From assembly GCF_017654505.1 (NCBI RefSeq), contig NC_054537.1, positions 63,609,145 to 63,673,144 on the forward strand: a stretch of 64,000 nucleotides of DNA, read 5' to 3'. Under the pieces are notes generated by a model. It ran no database searches. It was not told the DNA's origin and saw nothing but the letters and a program-made list of their open reading frames with translations. The position numbers and the translations under genes are program-made. This document shows, piece by piece, positions 11,440 through 23,524 of this stretch. The stretch's first letter is position 1. The number at the start of each line of letters is the position of its first letter. The DNA is from Polyodon spathula (taxonomy: Eukaryota > Chordata > Actinopteri > Acipenseriformes > Polyodontidae).

Positions 11440-11790
11440 TAATCGGTCCATTCCCTCCAGCCATTGTTTCAGCTGCAGCTGATCCATTGACAGAGAGAGA
11501 ATGACAAGCCTTCCAGCTTGCCAAACAACGGGGAAGAAAGTCATAAGGAATAATGCAATTGCCAATTAGGCAGCACGCTTTAGCCTAATAACACATTCTA
11601 TTTAATGTAATTAAATGCATTAAAAGAATTAAGCAGCTGCATGTCATGTCAATTAAAACTATCATGTGAATAATGGATACAGTAAATATTGTAGCAGGCT
11701 GAAAAAAGCAGCTTAGCAGTTTATGCCTTTTAACAGTCAGCATGAAACAAAAGCAAAGGGGCAATAGCGGTACTGGGCTTTCACACATAT
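11440..11790. promoter_or_regulatory. candidate conserved intronic element (intron 4, central)
   Basis: About 350 bases of repeat-free sequence rich in homeodomain cores (gccaattagg, aattaagcag, gtcaattaaaac), cagctg E-boxes (cagctgcagctgatcc, aagcagctgcatg) and an inverted CAATTG. The texture resembles vertebrate conserved non-coding elements. The assignment is inference. Confidence 0.38.
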
Positions 11791-11965
11791 GGCTAATCCT
11801 CCAATGGTATTTGTTCAGTATGATTTTCAATTTATGTTAGCCACTGTCATCAATGAAACCATTACATATTTTAGCTTATTTCCTTTGAAAAAAACAAACA
11901 AATATAACCGCAATTGGTTTACTGTTTTCTTAAACTGACGTTATTTACACAGCCCTTTAATGTCA

Positions 11966-11966
<1 letters not shown>

Positions 11967-12025
<59 letters not shown>

Positions 12026-12028
12026 GTG
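11967..12028. repeat. (ATT)n microsatellite
   Basis: About 20 ATT units with a single slip (atttatt). Confidence 0.95.
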
Positions 12029-12265
12029 CTGTTGTATTTTTATTATATTATTATTATGTTTTTCTGTTGCAAAAAGTAAAACTGAGGGTGCTAAAACCTA
12101 CACTACTTTCCCAAACACAGCTTTAACAAGATTTTAAAAGGCCATTTATTTACCAGTCCAGAAACGAGTGTAGGCCTACAGAAATGTTCTTAATGTTTCT
12201 CACATTACATTTTGTTAAAATCATTTATTTTAACATTTTCGAATTAAAATATTGGAACGTTTCTT

Positions 12266-12330
12266 CAGGGCCTGATAAAAGGACGAGGAGGCTCTATGCT
12301 AACCCATATTTTGGGGACCCTATTCACAAT
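12266..12330. mobile_element. hAT-like MITE fragment, family B (copy 1)
   Basis: It starts CAGGGCCTGATAAAAGGAC, and its reverse complement contains gggttagcatagagcctcct. This aligns with aggttagcatagggccccca inside the element at 40079-40155. Only one end is recognisable and the other boundary is arbitrary. Confidence 0.5.
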
Positions 12331-12821
12331 CGTGTATGAAACGGTGTTGTAATTAGCAGTCTGTAGGTAAAGTATGTAAGTTTCTAAAATGTAAAGAGGC
12401 ATACTGTGCACATTTAAAAACCTGTCCTGTCTCAAATTAGCCCTAAAACTGAAATAAATGAATACACAAATGGAGCCTGATTCATACATTTTATGTAGGT
12501 CTGATGTAGGACTAGGACTTTGTAGGTTATAATGTCTACCAGATTGATATATTTACTGCCATTCTTAATTGTTCATTTGATTATATTACTAAAATATTTT
12601 TTTCTTTAAGTTTTGCATCAGCTTTTACAGCAAAGGCGTTCCGTATGTCCAACAAAATGAGGATTTCTCTGTGACTAATCTGAACTAACTGGTTGGATGT
12701 TAAAACATTGAAAATTGCATTTACAATAACATGGCAGCCCCTAACATTTATTTACATTCATATTGTTTGTATATCATTTATCTTGTAATAGCCTTGTATA
12801 AAGTAATCAGACTGCTGTTGC

Positions 12822-12889
<68 letters not shown>
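12822..12889. repeat. (AAT)n microsatellite
   Basis: About 23 uninterrupted TAA/AAT units in TBX20 intron 4. Confidence 0.95.
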
Positions 12890-12890
<1 letters not shown>

Positions 12891-13614
12891 AATGCTAAAT
12901 AATAGACAAGAGTTCTCTAGTACTTTCATATCAGCTGACCACACTCTAATTGGTACAGCGGAAAGCTCAAGCTGATGCTGATAAAACCTTGCATTTGGGA
13001 ACAGCGTGGTAACGAGTTTCTGCACAATTGCTAGGCCTGTTCAGCAAAGTTCGATAGTCAATGCAAAATACTTAAAAAACCTCATATTTAATAATCTTTA
13101 TGTTGTATTTTCATTACAGCATAACTACAGTGCCTTTACTGGATTAATATAGTACGTAGGTTAAGTTTTTCAATTAAATCTAAATTAAAATATTGTCTCA
13201 TTGGAGTAATAAACAAATATGTAACAAAAAACGCATTGAATTATGGGTAAACTCGCTAGGAATTATGGGAGTCTGTCTGATCCTTATTTTTATTATCCTT
13301 GTACATTAGCAGGAAGCTGCTTGCGTGAGAGACAGAGCAGGTATGCTGTAACCGAGAAGGAATGCCTAGTCTTCATAAAATACAAAAAAATGAACTGAAA
13401 TCAAGTTTCTGTGCGCTTCTCTTTCTTTGTATGTGGTCCCGGCCGGCCCACATGCAGTTTTTGTAAAATGTCCCAAAAACGTCGACCTCGCAGGGGCACT
13501 AATTCTGCTGGGCGTCCTATGCTAAAGCGTAATTTGCATATAGATTAATCTGGCCCTGCGTTTCTTAACCAACGAATAAACAAATACAAACACAAACATG
13601 CTTTTATAACTCAC

Positions 13615-13723
13615 ATGCCCATGCTGGTCCAACTCGTTGTTTGTCAGTTTGACTTTTTCAAAAGATACCATCTGTTTCAGTAGCTGCTCACCGGTAAATG
13701 GGGAATCAGGGTGCACATATATC
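13615..13723 (-). CDS. TBX20: TBX20 exon 4 (T-box, residues 175-211)
   Basis: The acceptor is attgtag followed by GATATATGTG, and the donor is GGGCAT followed by gtgagt. It encodes [18 protein letters not shown], then [18 protein letters not shown], a near-invariant T-box block. Exon length (109 bases) and phase match the neighbouring exons. Confidence 0.96.
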
Positions 13724-14273
13724 CTACAATAATAAACAAAATAAAAAATGATAAAAAACGATGTAACGATCATATGCCTACTCAACCAAGACGGTTTCCT
13801 TTTAAGATGTCATCGTGACCTTGTTTTGTGTGATGGTAGGTCATCTGAATTGTCAGATATCGCCAAGCACATCCCATATTAATTCTCAAAACTCTTGTTT
13901 AACCACAGATGTGTCTTTATCCTCGTTCAGTGTCTTAGACCAATCCAAAATATGTCACCAGGAGGAAAAAAAAATGTTATTCAGCTACTAGCTCCTTCAG
14001 TTAACGTTTCGATATAAGTCAATTAATTAGTGTTGCACTAAACCTCAAAAGTAAGGCCTACATGTAATACATTTCTTAAGCATTCAAGCTGCATGAACCG
14101 CACTAGATCTATACAATGTGCATGATACAAATACTTGCAGGCCACTAAGAAAAAATAAAATCGATAACATAGTTTATTTATTTATTTACCTATGTAAAAT
14201 TTACAAATTTATTTGACTCAAGGTAAATTCATCAAACATAAATCACTCCTTACACTAATTTCTTCAAACAAAC

Positions 14274-14345
14274 AAAGCTTTAGCGGTATAGACGCTATGC
14301 TTTAGTGCGAAAGATCCCGGGTTCACGCCCTGTGTAATGCGCCTC
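14274..14345 (+). other. tRNA-like relic (possible SINE head)
   Basis: TAGCGGTATAGAC resembles a pol III A box and GGTTCACGCC (14320-14329) a B box, at roughly tRNA spacing. The acceptor stem does not pair, so this is not a functional tRNA. A decayed tRNA-derived SINE head is the likeliest reading. Confidence 0.3.
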
Positions 14346-15407
14346 CTTGCATTAGCCTGTTTCGCTACATTATGATTACAAATACAGTTAAATAAAACAT
14401 CTATACAATAAACTATAAATAAATCGCCCTACATAACAATGAAGCAAGCCAATGTGGTCGCTAAAATAAATGAAATAAAAACGCAGGCAGACTCAAGATT
14501 GAAACGGTTTGAAAAATGGGTCGTTGCCACGGAGACGGAGTTCAACTAGTGAAAGCTGAAGACTAAGTGAGTAGTTTGCTAACTGACCACGAGGATGCTA
14601 CAGTTCGTGTTGATAATGTCGTCAATATCTAATGAGACAAAAAAATTCTGACGGCCATGCTACCGTCGCTCAGGTGTTACTTCAATATGGAAAGGAGGGA
14701 TTTAAAATGGGCCTACAAAATATGAGGGCCGAAGGCTAGAGCCTTATTAGACTATGGGTTAATCCGGTTTACAGGCGGTCAAAACAACCATGGCGGCAAA
14801 TTAAAAAACAGTACCTTCCTTCCACAGCAAAATGTAATGTATTTGCAATCACAAAGCACACGTCTCACCTCCAGTCACAGGAATTAGAAATATATAATGA
14901 TAAAGTGCCAGATACTTGCAATTTGTGACCCCTACTGTGCATCCTGGTGAGCAGCACACTTTGACGTGATTTGCTGTGTAAACACCATTCTAGTTTTCTT
15001 TTCCTTTAAGAAAACTTACTTACATGTTATCAATTAAGAAAATATACATTTTCAATAGTTTGTTTCAAAATCCTGTACTAATATGAATTATATACTAATA
15101 TGAATTATATGAATTATGTTCATATTACATATTTAGTCCAGTTTTGTTTTTATTTAGGCCTATACAAAATGAATAGGTTGTACCAATAGGCTGTGTCATA
15201 GTTACCCCTGAGATGGGACAAACTTTGGACATATAAATTCGAGGCACGTTAATTCTTCAGGCCTGAAATATGATGTACACAAAAGATTCCTTTCTGAATG
15301 ATCACATTACCACTTATCTATGCTTCACAAAACATAACGGTATAGGCTATAGTCTACAAGACGGCATTCAACGACCCTATGACACCAATGATATTACGTC
15401 ATTTAAA

Positions 15408-15408
<1 letters not shown>

Positions 15409-15444
<36 letters not shown>
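15409..15444. repeat. (AC)18 microsatellite forming the intron 3 donor
   Basis: Eighteen AC units on the plus strand, read as (GT)18 in the TBX20 sense. The first GT is the 5' splice site of intron 3. Confidence 0.97.
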
Positions 15445-15446
<2 letters not shown>

Positions 15447-15609
15447 TGCAGGCAGAGGGGGATCCGCTTTCCCTGCCACGAGCCAGGATGACCTGTGGTA
15501 GGCGTATCGGTACCTCTTGTTGTCCACCGGAACGATATCCATCAAAACAATGTACTTAGCATCCGTGTCCACTCCAGAGAAAGACACCCGTATGGTGGGG
15601 AACATTCTC
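15445..15609 (-). CDS. TBX20: TBX20 exon 3 (T-box core, residues 120-174)
   Basis: The acceptor is acaaag followed by GAGAATGTTC. The exon encodes [15 protein letters not shown], the T-box signature, then [19 protein letters not shown] and [13 protein letters not shown]. It ends GCA-AG, and the intron starts at 15444 with GT repeated 18 times, so the 5' splice site is the first unit of a microsatellite. A typical +3 to +6 AAGT donor is therefore missing (see findings). The frame joins exon 4 as AG|G (Arg175). Confidence 0.95.
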
Positions 15610-16593
15610 CTTTGTATAGATAAAACATGGGCGGTAGATCAAAGATTCATAATGTGACATCCGTTACGTGATTTGTGTTTCAAGTTTGGAAAACCATTAG
15701 AACAGTAAACAAGTAAATTGATCTTTACATTAAAAATAAGTAGTGAAATAGTTAAAAACAGTGTTTCGGACGCCTAACTAAATCATGAAAAATATGTCTC
15801 AATTCCTTGGCATTCGCGTTGCATTTTTTTTATTATTATTTTTTTTATATATAGGTTTGTCATGCTAATTTGGTTTTGGTGTTTTACAATTGTATGGCAT
15901 TTTCTTTTTTTTTTTTTTGAATAACTACAAATCGCTTCGGAACATCTTAAACATGTGCATAGGCTAGCTCAATCAGAATATTAATTTACAGGACAATATT
16001 CGATTGCTTAGGGAGAAACTGTGAAAGCAAGTGCACAGGTCAAAATTGTGTCATTTGAATGGACAACGCGTAAAAGAAACCGTAACATGGCACGGCACAC
16101 TTTGGTGAACCGATTGCACAAGCGAGTGCGTTTAATACAACACAAATAGCCTGCACGTATTGCATCTTTAAAAATATGCTGTTGTTACACCTAGTTCTAT
16201 TTTGTTATTGACCATAGTTCATGAAGAGCGTTGTTTGTGTATAAAAGCATAATCAAAGCCGACATGTTATTTGCTTTATGTTCATGTCTTATTTTTGGAA
16301 TTATGTTTAGAGATAAGGTAAACGATATGAAAATGTAATGGAGAACAAATAGTATATTGTACCATGGCCAAACATATAATGAGTGTATCTGAAACCGATG
16401 TATGCATTTAACAGTTTGGTATTCAAGAAACTATCATTTGCCTGTCATCCGTATGATACTGTAAGGATTTCGTAGCCTAACATTCAGTTTTAAACTGGGG
16501 TAATTAATTAGTTAAACCGAATAGGTCGAATACATTTAATCTAATGTAGCACTGTCCTTCCGATTTTAGACACGTTTCCATATTGGAAGTTTA

Positions 16594-16656
<63 letters not shown>

Positions 16657-17360
16657 TAATAATACAAAATAAAAAAAATAAACATATGGCGTCATGTTAT
16701 GTTATTGTTGTTTGATTTCGACGATCTCACAGCATTATTCTTAAAATATTCCCGCCTTTCAATTTGTTGTACGTTTAGATTATAGGATCATTGAAATACA
16801 GTATCTCTACATATTTTACTTTTTTAAAATAAATAAACCAGCATGCCTTGTCTTGCTATTTTTAGGAACAGTTTAGCAGCGTCAGTCATAATTCTTATGG
16901 TCAGTTTTGACTGACTATCTGTTTCTTTGGAACATAAGGTTTCTTGTAGCTTCTAAAACTAACAATTAATTGCCTCCTTTTTTTTTTTTTTTTTTTTTAA
17001 ATCAAAATGTTTAGGTCTCAATAGGATAAGCTGTAAACGTGCATCCAGGTCAACCGTAGACATCTATCGATCATGGTGTTAATTGTTAAAGGCCTAAGAG
17101 AATTCAACAAAAATAAAATAAGTAAACTCTAGAATACTCCTTTGTCTGACTGTTGCTTTTATTTTGAGTAGATTTACCAGCGACCGTTGTTTATTATAAG
17201 CTATATACAACAACATATATATTTGCGATGGCGTGCACATTACAATTGCCAGCAATTATGCTTTATTAGACTTTGTTTTGTATTGTTGTGTATTGTTTTG
17301 TACGTATTCTACAGGGTAGATATGTAGCTAAGTGATGTTATTATAGAAAGTTCTGTTCAC
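15610..17360 (-). other. TBX20: TBX20 intron 2
   Basis: A 1751-base intron with donor gtgaac and acceptor acaaag. It contains an AAT microsatellite and T runs. No other element was recognised. Confidence 0.9.
16596..16664. repeat. (AAT)n microsatellite
   Basis: About 22 AAT units with one slip near the end. Confidence 0.95.
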
Positions 17361-17592
17361 CTTCCGGATTTGGTGATGATCATCTCAGTGCCAAGCTCAT
17401 GAAATTTGTCCCACAGCTCCTTGGTTTCGAGGCTGCAAGAGATCTTGGCCATCTCCTCGCTGGGCACGCTCGGGGTGGTGGGGATGAGGGGCTCTGTGCA
17501 TACAGGCTGGTTTCCGCTGAAGTCACCGTGCGGGTCCAAAGCAGACAGGTCGCTCAGCGGTTGACCACAAGAGGACTTCTCTACAAATTGTT
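17361..17592 (-). CDS. TBX20: TBX20 exon 2 (residues 43-119, start of T-box)
   Basis: The acceptor is ttattcag followed by AACAATTTG, and the donor is GGAAG followed by gtgaac. The exon encodes the linker [14 protein letters not shown], the conserved [10 protein letters not shown] segment, and then [17 protein letters not shown], the first strand region of the T-box. Compared with the human protein as I recall it, the serine/glycine-rich linker near residue 68 is shorter, which accounts for most of the small length difference. The phase (2 bases in, 2 bases out) fits both neighbouring exons. Confidence 0.96.
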
Positions 17593-18039
17593 CTGAATAA
17601 GAATAGAAATAAAATAAAATAATAATTACAGCGATATTCGACGCACAATTAGTGCAGGCAGGGTAAGACTATGTGAAAATCATATTGTTTTCATACTGTA
17701 AACGTATTTTATTTTGAGTACAGTCTTACAGTTCTATTTTGTCATTTTGTGGAGCATTTTATCTGACATCAATCTGTTAATTTCATTTTCTATTTAACTA
17801 TATCGTTGATAACTTACACTAATTTTGTAGCGCAAAAGTTAAGTCTAAATGTAATGTATGCAATTACATAAATACAGCTTGTGTTCTGATTTTTTTTTTT
17901 CAAATAAATATTAATTTGGTACTTAATGGGTTAAAGTTTCCACTGCATTATAAAATAATAAAAAGCTGTTCAATTGTTTAACTAATTATAGGTGGCACCC
18001 GAGCTTTTAAAAAGAATATATATTTGCATATTAAACCCG

Positions 18040-18041
<2 letters not shown>

Positions 18042-18114
<73 letters not shown>
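18042..18114. repeat. (AAT)n microsatellite
   Basis: About 24 uninterrupted triplets. Confidence 0.95.
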
Positions 18115-18522
18115 TCGTTTTATTTATTTCGTCTTAGTTGCTTACATTTTACAACTTAAACTACATCCAAATATCAAATACGTTGTACAGTTCTTTTCGA
18201 TTGGTTCACTTTAGTGCTGTTAAATTTCAGCGACCTTGTTGTCTTTTTTAATTACGTTGGCTCCAATTTTGGATAGAAAACTACACATTGTTATTGCATT
18301 TATTGTACTATGCTAAAATACATCTTGAAAATTGTTTATTGAGAAACGTAAACCATTCATTTATATCTTTAACAATAATAAAATGAAAAATACAAACAAT
18401 TTCGAAATTGACACTTTTAAATTCCTTTATTATGAGAAACCTGCAAAAATACAGGCCTACAAATTTCAAAACCGTATACAATCTTGTCAGGTAAATTACA
18501 CGTCTTCAACATAGATAAATTA

Positions 18523-18536
18523 ATATAATAATAATA

Positions 18537-18599
<63 letters not shown>
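18523..18599. repeat. (AAT)n microsatellite
   Basis: About 25 triplets with a slip near the start. Confidence 0.95.
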
Positions 18600-18982
18600 C
18601 ACTGAAGCATAACATTAAACAATTTCTCAAACACTATTGTAGAATGTTGTATTTTTTTAAAATAAGTACATAAATAGTTAAAACTCATAACCTTGAAGAT
18701 AGTTTATCTAGATGTACAAGTAAACGACACTTAGAAGAACACAATATTTTGTATAGCTTGGGCTACTGTAGATATTGTTACAGAAAAAGTAGTTTTGTCA
18801 TACACTGTTATTTAATACAGACTAAACTCAATTGTATTGTGTCATTCCTGTTTTCTGTTCGAAAACACAAAGTGGTGTCTGTGCTGCATGCAGAACAGCG
18901 ATATTACTGCCTGTACAGGTTCTCTTTTACTGTGCTGTAAGTAAAAGTCGTTATTTTAGAAAGTTAAGCAGGCTGTACGTAC

Positions 18983-19109
18983 CCAGAGGTTTAATGGTGT
19001 TCTCCTCGGTTTCCTTATCCTTCGTTTTCCCACTTGACATGAGCGCGGCAATTGAAAACGCATTGGCCCTGGATGAAAGCTGTGGCTTCGGGGAGGAAGA
19101 GTACTCCAT
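18983..19109 (-). CDS. TBX20: TBX20 exon 1 (start codon, residues 1-42)
   Basis: The exon begins with ATG at 19109 and ends CTG-G followed by donor gtacgt. The start sits in a good Kozak context, with A at -3 and G at +4 (accATGG). The encoded N-terminus starts MEYSSSPKPQLSSRANAF and closely matches vertebrate Tbx20. Residues 18-24 read FSIAALM, an eh1-like motif known in this family to bind Groucho/TLE corepressors. An ATG 39 bases upstream is in frame, but the residues it would add are hydrophobic and unlike any Tbx20 N-terminus, so the conserved MEYSSS start is preferred. Confidence 0.96.
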
Positions 19110-19560
19110 GGTTTTTATAAGAAACAGATGAACAAATGTCAAAAACAAACAAAAAAAAAAAAGTATGATTTCTGTATGCCTGTATTATTCGGGAATAAAA
19201 ATGCTCTGCAGTTCGTTTGTTTATGCAGTTACTTCAACAAACTCGAACTACTAAAGACAAAGTTTGGAATGTTACTTTTTAGCAAATACTCAAGTGATTT
19301 GATGACTGGAACTGGAGCAGCATTTCTGGTTGTGGTGGTGGTAGTAGCTTTTCTGACTCGCCGTGATGCTGGTCTAAACCCTCAACGCAGATTGGACAGC
19401 AAGTCACAGTTACGCTCTCGTTAATGTCAGTACCCCTGCGATCCATATCAGCCACCAGCCAATCGGCGCTATCAATTCTAAGTCACTGCCTTCCACAAAG
19501 CCTGACAGACGCAGGCGCAGCCCTCAGCCTGTATTCCAGGAAGCTAAAAAACTAAAATAG
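19110..19560 (-). promoter_or_regulatory. TBX20: TBX20 5' flank / putative promoter-proximal region
   Basis: The sequence upstream of the start codon contains no long repeat. An inverted CCAAT box (ccagccaatcgg on the plus strand, around 19456-19467) lies about 350 bases upstream of the ATG. No convincing TATA box at a sensible spacing was found. A 5' untranslated exon may lie further upstream. The promoter assignment is positional inference. Confidence 0.35.
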
Positions 19561-19733
19561 TTATCTAACCCTAATCCAACACTCCGCCGTCACAGATAAC
19601 CTGCATTACGTCATTGAAAAGATTAATATGAGAAAACATGGATTTCTCAAGTCAATTGTATATTGATTAACAAAGAAAGACTATTGTTATCGGTTGACAT
19701 GAAAAAAACGTGTAATGACAGTTTTCCTAAATG

Positions 19734-19737
<4 letters not shown>

Positions 19738-19813
<76 letters not shown>
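19738..19813. repeat. (TA)n microsatellite
   Basis: About 37 TA units, upstream of TBX20. Confidence 0.95.
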
Positions 19814-19815
<2 letters not shown>

Positions 19816-20421
19816 ACCGATTAATTCTAGAAAATCGGCCATATTTCCTACTAAAATACTATTAGCGGGAGTTTATCTCTGTTTATCTAGTGATCTATAC
19901 ATATATCTACATGTTCTTGCCATTAGTCAATATAACATCTCACATCTTATTTGCATGCGACAAGTCTGTAAATTAAAAGGGACAGGGATACAAGGCTACT
20001 GTTTACACGCCTGTTTCGCTCAAATCAGAATATTCTTTTCAGTCTGTTCAAGCGCACGATAGGCTGCCTGTGCATTGGCAATTGAATTCGTGCCAACACC
20101 ACGATATTCCTGATTTCCCTCCAACTCACTGGGTAGGGCTTCAGAATAAGACTTGGTAGTTACATCGATATGAGCTGTTATTTGGTGCTATCTGGGGCAG
20201 ATTATTTCACTGGGGTTAACCTGTTTCATGCCGCACACCGTCGCACCCCAGCCTTGACGCCCTGTTCCCCTTGTCATTTGGATAGAAAAATAGAAAAAGG
20301 CGACCCGCTTTCGATTATACTTACTGCACGCATGCAAGGGTCGCAGAGCTCGAGCAGGACACTGATTTTTGGCTATCAAAGTGCGGAATCCGTATAATGA
20401 TACTAATACATAATAGTCTAC
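19814..20421. other. TBX20 upstream flank, repeat-free
   Basis: Mixed-composition sequence about 0.7-1.3 kb upstream of the TBX20 start. The part from 20040 to 20400 is richer in GC than its surroundings. No gene was recognised, and regulatory function is possible but untested. Confidence 0.35.
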
Positions 20422-20531
<110 letters not shown>

Positions 20532-20971
20532 TGCATGGTAATTTCAAAAGTCTTTTTTTCACAATAGAGACAAAAAAAACATCGAATTCGCAAATACTCA
20601 AGAATTTTTCTTTTAAAAAAAAGCAAAAAATAGAAATACATCGATGTTGGATTAATGGCACAATTTAACTTCAGTCTATTATACATTATGTTAGTGGTAA
20701 CTAATAAACAAAACATGCTTATGCTACGTTAAATGCAGGCTAATAAAGAAAATAGTTAAAACAACACACAGATCACTTTCATTAAACAGCACAAATCTGG
20801 GGGTATGTAATGTGACGAGTGGTCGAGAGTTCTATTTGATGAACCCATAAAGCTCGGTTCTATTAGCGCATTTCAAAACACACGGAAATACCACCTATTC
20901 CACAGTTCTGTATACATGCTCTGATAAAATATAGCTGTGACTTATTACGGCGGCGTATTGAATAATCAAAA

Positions 20972-20972
20972 C

Positions 20973-21010
<38 letters not shown>

Positions 21011-21028
21011 TAATAATAATAATAATAA
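20972..21028. repeat. (AAT)n microsatellite
   Basis: About 18 triplets with one slip. Confidence 0.95.
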
Positions 21029-22250
21029 ACGTAAATTATTAAACCGTTTTGTATTATTACCTGCTTTACAAATCACAGTGGCATATTTGTTTTCAATTAA
21101 ACCAATCGGTTAATCAGAGAACATCTACTCGATATGCTACCAATAATGACAGCAACAGAAAAATAACTACTAATTGACTACTCATTTATACAATAATTCG
21201 TCATGGACAAAAAATAGAGATTAGAAAATGTTAGACAGCATGATTGGCTTTCTTTCTAAACTGGGCAGTTATAGTGCCTGTCTGTATAGCACAACATGTT
21301 TCTCTCTTGGTATAACCACATCACCGTATAGTGTCAGCACGGCATGTAGTTAAGTGCACGTTTTACTTTTTCAACACCCACAACGGGTTACTGAAATCGA
21401 TAAGCCAACAACATTCAATACTATAGGATATACGCAAGTTATGACAAATCCATTTTTGGACAGTTTTTTATTATTATTATTATTTTCTAAAACAAACAGA
21501 CATGGGGATCCACTGTTTTGGTTATTTATAAATTAAATACCTTCAGAAATTAAAAAAGTTCTATGGATATGATAAACTGTAGAGATCCACCTTCATACAG
21601 TTATCCTTGACGTATTGAACTGAACGTTTTAATGGAAAACATTCACATTTAAATAAACAGTAGCTTAAAAAAATCGCTGAGGAGAGTTAGAAAAGGACCA
21701 TAAGGGGAGACAAATACATGATGTGTAAGAGCACGGCTTCCACGAGATTCTCTATATTACAATACGAAATATAACAAAATATAGGCTATATAGGTTAGAA
21801 TAAAATATACGCGCTTGGACTGTATATTGATTTAATCAAGGAATTTATATTATAACCGGCTCTTAAGCTGACCAAAGAGAGCAAAGAGGGATCCTCTCTT
21901 TTTTATGAACTAAATGCCTATGTTCTAGAAATTAAAAATGAAGTACACTTCCATGCACCATATTAGAGGGACTGCATTTGAAAGACGAAACGTGGATGAC
22001 TCTATGTTGAAAATATCACCAAGAAGAAATTCCGACTCATCCCCAAGCTCAGGACTTCCATGCACCGTAAGAATCCATGAAGGTAAAATACAAGTTAACT
22101 GTGAGACATGAGCCATATAAATACAACTAGAACAGGAACCAGAATGGGTGGACATTTCAAAGCATCATGCAGCTTGAATTAGGCTACCAGTGATGTTTTT
22201 GTTGTTTCTGAAATCATTTTTTATTTTGTGTTTTTTTTATTTTTTTTTTT
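21029..22250. other. intergenic, nothing recognised
   Basis: AT-rich upstream DNA with no repeat family or reading frame that I recognise. Confidence 0.5.
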
Positions 22251-22257
22251 GGGGTGT

Positions 22258-22302
<45 letters not shown>

Positions 22303-22334
22303 GGGGGGGGGGGTGGGGGGGGGGTGGGGGGGTG
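22251..22334. repeat. G-rich tract with scattered T
   Basis: About 84 bases almost entirely G, with T at intervals after 22301, following a T-rich run. Strong G-quadruplex potential. Confidence 0.95.
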
Positions 22335-22995
22335 TATTATTTATCCCCAAGAGAGTATACATTTTTCTTTCTCTTTTGTTCCCGGATAAGGATACGAGTC
22401 TCGTCTAGACAAGAGGCAATGTGAGCCCTTTTTGTGCTTGTGTAATTAATTACATTCGAGTCCAGCGTTCAATTTCTCACATTTTTTATAACTAGCAAGT
22501 CCTGTTGACCTAATCAGAAAAATGACTGGAAAATACAATATAGTAGCCTATTAACCAACAGACCTCTTCATCGTGCTTTCTGTTGGGTTTCTTTAGAGAT
22601 GCATTACAAGGGGAATACTTGATGTAAATAATAGTTTTTCTAAAAAAAATTGATCACATTTCATTGATTGTGTTTGTTTAACAAGGTGACCCGGTGAGGC
22701 TTATTATGAACGACTGCCCTGATATAGTAATTTTGCAAGGTGCTTTCCCTATGGTTTACTGTGCATTTACTTTTTTTTACCTTCTCTGTGCTTACCGCGC
22801 TTTCATTATGCTACTGCACGTTGTTATTAGTAGCAGTTTAACATGGCATACCACAGTGAATGTTTATAAGAGATGGGCTTGGGTTGATGGAAGCAATAAT
22901 TGAATGAACTAAGGTATGCATAACAGTACATCAAAGCATGCATTCCGAGGTCCCGAAGTAGATATAGATGTTTAATTGGGGCTGTACTGATTTAC

Positions 22996-22998
<3 letters not shown>

Positions 22999-23069
<71 letters not shown>
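22999..23069. repeat. (AAT)n microsatellite
   Basis: About 23 triplets. Confidence 0.95.
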
Positions 23070-23455
23070 CTAAGCAAAATGTAGACAGTAAATGTAATAT
23101 AACGGGTCAAAGTCTGAGGAGTTGTAGCTATCGAACAGGATTTGTGTCTGATTTTTACAGAATTGCCTTCCATGGTATTTCTACAACGTTTTTACAACGT
23201 TTTATTACATTTTTGTATTATATTTATTTGTATTTGATGTTTTTTTATTGTCACTCTATAAATAAATACTTTTAATAATGGTTAATCAATATAAAATAAT
23301 GGTTGTATTATATACTTCAAGTGTTTTTCACTGTCATTCATTCCACAAATATATAGTTCTAAATTAATGGTTAATCACATAAAATTAGTTAGTTTTTTTT
23401 TTTAAATAAATGGTTTAACCACATAAAATAACTTTTTAAATATTATATAAATATT

Positions 23456-23456
<1 letters not shown>

Positions 23457-23520
<64 letters not shown>
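23457..23520. repeat. (AT)n microsatellite
   Basis: About 31 AT units with one slip at 23489. Confidence 0.95.

Positions 23521-23524
<4 letters not shown>

Larger units (their letters stand above)
10592..13614 (-). other. TBX20: TBX20 intron 4
   Basis: A 3023-base intron with donor gtgagt and acceptor ctgcag. It carries two low-repeat stretches that look like candidate enhancers, two triplet microsatellites and a hAT-like MITE fragment. Confidence 0.9.
13724..15444 (-). other. TBX20: TBX20 intron 3
   Basis: A 1721-base intron whose first 36 bases are (GT)18. It also holds a faint tRNA-like relic (14274-14345). The stretch 14500-14800 is relatively GC-rich and unassigned. Confidence 0.9.
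17593..18982 (-). other. TBX20: TBX20 intron 1
   Basis: A 1390-base intron with donor gtacgt and acceptor ttattcag. It holds two long AAT microsatellites and no recognised element. Confidence 0.9.
4460..19109 (-). other. TBX20: TBX20 gene, eight coding exons (whole locus)
   Basis: This is the span of the complete coding part of a T-box transcription factor gene. The eight exons have lengths 127, 232, 165, 109, 159, 77, 113 and 341 and sum to 1323 bases, so they encode 440 residues plus stop. Phases match at every junction and all introns begin GT and end AG. Product identity rests on the Tbx20-specific N-terminus (SSRANAFSIAALMSSG), the T-box and the invariant C-terminus ending MTPFV. From family knowledge, Tbx20 is a nuclear DNA-binding regulator of heart, cranial motor neuron and lateral plate mesoderm development that works with GATA and NKX2-5 factors and recruits Groucho/TLE repressors. 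Intron sizes are 1390, 1751, 1721, 3023, 784, 4391 and 267 bases. No frameshift or premature stop was seen. Untranslated exons were not located. Confidence 0.97.

Noticed and set aside
14274..14345. Functional tRNA gene
   Set aside because: Box-like motifs are present but the acceptor and other stems do not pair.
18951..19148. An in-frame ATG 39 bases upstream of the TBX20 start
   Set aside because: The added residues are unlike any Tbx20 N-terminus, and the downstream ATG has a good Kozak context and the conserved MEYSSS start.
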